Shown in pieces: positions 5,317 through 7,416 of a DNA stretch of 7,416 bases. Location of the stretch: contig DREN01000047.1 of assembly GCA_011051075.1 (NCBI GenBank), positions 1 to 7,416 on the forward strand, in the 5' to 3' direction. The first letter of the stretch is position 1, and the number at the start of each line of letters is the position of its first letter. The notes under the pieces are model-generated. The model was not told the DNA's origin. It did no database searches and worked only from the letters and a program-made list of their open reading frames with translations. Both the position numbers and the translations under genes were made by a program. Source of the stretch: Deltaproteobacteria bacterium (GTDB lineage: Bacteria > Desulfobacterota > DSM-4660 > Desulfatiglandales > Desulfatiglandaceae).

Positions 5317-7167
5317 ATGAAGGATAACCCACGCAACCTGATAGTCAGGGACGGGGTGTTGCCCTCGCACGTTTTTGCAGAGGAAATACGGGCGTCCTGG
5401 GAACGTTGCTTCAGACTGGGTCTTGATCCCTTTGACAGGCCAAGACTCGACTCTGTAAATGAACGGGATCTCGCGCAATTACGGGAACAAAACGATTTGG
5501 TCCGGCGGTTCGCCCTGCTTGAGATGAGGAACCTGCAGCAACAGATCGCCGGTTCGAATTTCATAATAATTTTTGCCAACAGTGATGGTGTAATACTTGA
5601 TGAAGTTCCAGCGGACCCTGGCCTTACTGGCAGGACTGGCTCAAAAACAGCCCCGGGTAATATATGGAGCGAAGATATCAAGGGAACCAATGCCCTCGGA
5701 CTGGTGAGCTCCTCTCACGAGCCCAGAACAGTCCATGGCTCCGAGCATTATTTTGAAGGGTATTCGGATCTTACCTGCGCGGCCGCACCCATTTTCGACG
5801 CCTGCGGCCGAATGGCGGGAATCATAGATGCAACATCGGATTGCCGGTCACGTCAGCAGCATACCCTCGCCCTGGTCAAAATGTCGTGCCTTACCATCGA
5901 GAACAGCCTGTTTCGTAATCGTTTCATGGAGGAACTCATTATAGAGTTCCACAGTCGCCATGAATTCCTTGGCACCCTGCACTCGGGGATGCTCGCCTTT
6001 AGGCTCGACGGATCCCTTGTCCGGCCCAACCGGCAGGCTAATTTTTTGCTACAGGGGATCCCTCTCCTCCCTGAAAAGACGCATTTCAACGAGATATTCT
6101 ACACCCCATTCCATGAGTTTCTCCACAACCTCCGTAATTCTTTACTGGTCAATCTCACAGACATTAAGGGGAGTTCCTTTGCTGTAAAGGCATTCAATTT
6201 TCATCCCCGCAGGTTTTACTACGTCTCCCCTGATCCCTCAAAAAAACCCCTCAAACAGTCCGGTATGGTATGCGATGACCCTGCCGTGGAAGTTGCCGTA
6301 AAGATGGTTGAACGGGCCGCGCAGGGAAATGCTGCCATACTGATACGTGGAGAAACGGGCACTGGAAAGGAGTTGCTTGCACGCCATGCCCACGTGGCAA
6401 GTGGTCGGAAGGGAGATTTTGTGGGGGTGAATTGCGCAGCCCTCACAGAGACCCTCATCGAATCGGAACTGTTCGGGTACGCGGATGGAGCCTTTACAGG
6501 GGCCATGAGGGGAGGGGCCGTGGGTCTGGTCAGGAAGGCCGACAGAGGCACCCTTTTCCTTGATGAGATCGGAGTTATGCCTCTTCAATTCCAGGTGAAG
6601 CTGTTGCGTTTTCTGGACAGGATGCAGATCCGTCCCGTTGGTGCCACAGAAGATATCCAGCTGGATATACAACTGGTCTCTGCCAGCAACAGCGATCTTG
6701 CACAAGCCATTGAAGCGGGAGAGTTCAGATCCGATCTCTTCTACAGGATCAATGCGGTAGAGGCAGTTCTTCCTCCCTTGCGTGAGCGAAGCGACTTCAA
6801 GGTGATAGTGAGGGCTATCCTCGATTCCCTGGACAGGCCTCTACTGATTGAAGAGGAAGCCGTTGATCTGCTTGAGACCTATGCCTGGCCCGGAAATATC
6901 AGGGAGTTGAAGAACTTTCTGACCCGTCTTTCTATTCTAATTGATGAGGGACAACATGGAATCTCTGTGAAAAACGTTCAACCCCTCCTTCAAACCCTTC
7001 CATCGGGAACAGGTTCGGGAACCAAAAGGGGAAATCTGGCAGAACAGGAGAGGGAGATTATCCTGTCCGCCTACGCAAGACACCGGGGCAACATATCTGC
7101 GGTGGCACGTGAATTAGGCATTTCGCGCAACAAGGTCTACAAAAAGCTGAAAGAGGCCCGTCCATAA
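5317..7167 (+). CDS. Sigma-54-dependent transcriptional activator, AcoR/DhaR-like (GAF-PAS-AAA+-Fis)
   Basis: Cytoplasmic enhancer-binding protein, 616 residues, usual for AcoR-type regulators. It opens with the AcoR-style ASWERC...GLDP segment (26-38). A GAF sensor covers about 60-200, with W117-SED and GTNALG (123-128) and the AAPIFDACGRMAGIIDATS region (156-174). A PAS-like stretch follows (about 212-305). The AAA+ module is complete: Walker A GETGTGKE (345-352), the sigma-54-contacting GAFTGA (391-396), Walker B GTLFLDEI (411-418), arginine-finger region FRSDLFYR (470-478) and sensor II WPGNIREL (524-531). A Fis-type helix-turn-helix ends the protein (about 588-613, GNISAVARELGISRNKVYKKL). 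GGGAGGG at 5302-5308 supports the ATG at 5317. It lacks a response-regulator receiver domain, so direct ligand sensing is expected. Relatives respond to acetoin, glycerol or glycols; the ligand here is unknown. Divergence from a sigma-54-driven operon makes that operon its probable target. Confidence 0.94.
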   Translation: MKDNPRNLIVRDGVLPSHVFAEEIRASWERCFRLGLDPFDRPRLDSVNERDLAQLREQNDLVRRFALLEMRNLQQQIAGSNFIIIFANSDGVILDEVPADPGLTGRTGSKTAPGNIWSEDIKGTNALGLVSSSHEPRTVHGSEHYFEGYSDLTCAAAPIFDACGRMAGIIDATSDCRSRQQHTLALVKMSCLTIENSLFRNRFMEELIIEFHSRHEFLGTLHSGMLAFRLDGSLVRPNRQANFLLQGIPLLPEKTHFNEIFYTPFHEFLHNLRNSLLVNLTDIKGSSFAVKAFNFHPRRFYYVSPDPSKKPLKQSGMVCDDPAVEVAVKMVERAAQGNAAILIRGETGTGKELLARHAHVASGRKGDFVGVNCAALTETLIESELFGYADGAFTGAMRGGAVGLVRKADRGTLFLDEIGVMPLQFQVKLLRFLDRMQIRPVGATEDIQLDIQLVSASNSDLAQAIEAGEFRSDLFYRINAVEAVLPPLRERSDFKVIVRAILDSLDRPLLIEEEAVDLLETYAWPGNIRELKNFLTRLSILIDEGQHGISVKNVQPLLQTLPSGTGSGTKRGNLAEQEREIILSAYARHRGNISAVARELGISRNKVYKKLKEARP

Positions 7168-7209
7168 AGGCGGAGGTCTGTCTTTTCCTCCTTATGCACA
7201 CCGTGGTCA

Positions 7210-7247
7210 TTAAAGGGGACATCCTTAAAGAATAAAATAACTTGACA
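7210..7247 (+). other. Small imperfect palindrome and -35-like box after the regulator
   Basis: TTAAAGGGGACATCCTTAA (7210-7228) is an imperfect palindrome, pairing TTAA with TTAA and GG with CC. It is followed by ATAACTTGACA (7237-7247), which contains a perfect -35 hexamer and is an 11-base match to the regulator promoter region (5201-5211). No acceptable -10 box lies 16-18 bp downstream, so a working promoter is doubtful. The context is a possible transposase remnant starting at 7277. Confidence 0.3.
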
Positions 7248-7276
7248 TCGACTGCCCTTGGTGGTCTCTTGCGATC

Positions 7277-7405
7277 ATGCCCAGAATAGCTCAATTAGAC
7301 ACGCCCGGCCTCATTCGATCTGGAGAAGGGTTACATAACCGGAAGAGGAAGACAAAGGGCGAGGGTCAGGGCCAGGGACTTGCTCTGTTACTGGTGTGCA
7401 ATTGA
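7277..7405 (+). pseudogene. Possible remnant of a RAYT (REP-associated tyrosine, Y1) transposase, 5' end only
   Basis: An ATG at 7277 opens a 42-codon frame whose first 14 residues, MPRIAQLDTPGLIR, closely resemble the N-terminus common to RAYT/Y1 transposases (MPRxARLDxPGxLHHVxxRG type). The expected HHV and RGIERR segment is then missing or scrambled. The rest (SGEGLHNRKRKTKGEG and onward) is low-complexity and ends at TGA (7403-7405). The HUH and catalytic-tyrosine motifs are absent, though a rearranged remainder could lie beyond the window. The call rests on a short recalled family signature. The alternative is a chance open frame in a 249-bp stretch (7168-7416) that otherwise holds no gene or clear terminator. 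Confidence 0.4.
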
Positions 7406-7416
7406 ACTCAGGATTC

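Noticed and set aside
7169..7193. Terminator for the regulator gene (GGAGG...CCTCC)
   Set aside because: The stem is only 5 bp with a 10-nt loop and no T-run follows, so I cannot support an intrinsic terminator.
7259..7272. Second sigma-54-like box (TGG...TTGC) after the regulator
   Set aside because: The GG and GC dinucleotides are 9 bases apart instead of the required 10, and no gene follows at a sensible distance.

Overview
The window holds a five-gene, divergently arranged uptake-and-oxidation locus. Four genes on the minus strand (read from about 4640 down to 200) encode a zinc/NAD-type alcohol dehydrogenase, a periplasmic solute-binding protein, and two MalF/MalG-type ABC permeases. 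A single gene on the plus strand (5317-7167) encodes an AcoR/DhaR-like sigma-54 enhancer-binding regulator with GAF, AAA+ and Fis domains. The organism is a Gram-negative bacterium of moderate GC content. The sigma-54 activator, the carbohydrate-type importer, a remnant that looks like a REP-associated (RAYT) transposase and the dispersed-repeat-like palindromes would fit a Desulfobacterota ('deltaproteobacterial') genome, but that placement is inference.

The 676-base gap between the dehydrogenase and the regulator (4641-5316) is the most informative part. Reading from the operon outward it contains a near-perfect -24/-12 sigma-54 promoter facing the dehydrogenase (4723-4738, minus), a possible IHF site (4758-4770), and paired TGTT/AACA dyads where an upstream activator site should lie (4796-4830). 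It then holds an imperfect purine-rich repeat (4831-4888), a 289-bp MITE-like element with 15-bp terminal inverted repeats, a 30-bp perfect internal inverted repeat and an 8-bp flanking direct repeat (4901-5189), and a sigma-70-type promoter for the regulator immediately beyond it (5206-5235). I infer that the regulator senses a small alcohol, diol, polyol or related metabolite and switches on the operon through sigma-54. The operon would import the compound (binding protein plus two permeases) and oxidise it (dehydrogenase). No ATPase gene for the importer is in the window.

Within the operon, spacing is tight: 51 bp between dehydrogenase and binding protein, 83 bp between binding protein and first permease, and a 4-bp stop/start overlap between the permeases. 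The 83-bp gap contains a 15-bp stem-loop that is uninterrupted only in the RNA of the coding strand. It may keep binding-protein output above permease output, as at malE-malF.

The window edges carry repeat-type DNA. Positions 1-119 form a three-tier imperfect palindrome beyond the end of the operon. Positions 7168-7416, after the regulator, contain no intact gene but include a 14-codon match to the N-terminus of RAYT-type transposases that then loses the family pattern. Substrate identity, promoter use and mobility of the 289-bp element are untested.
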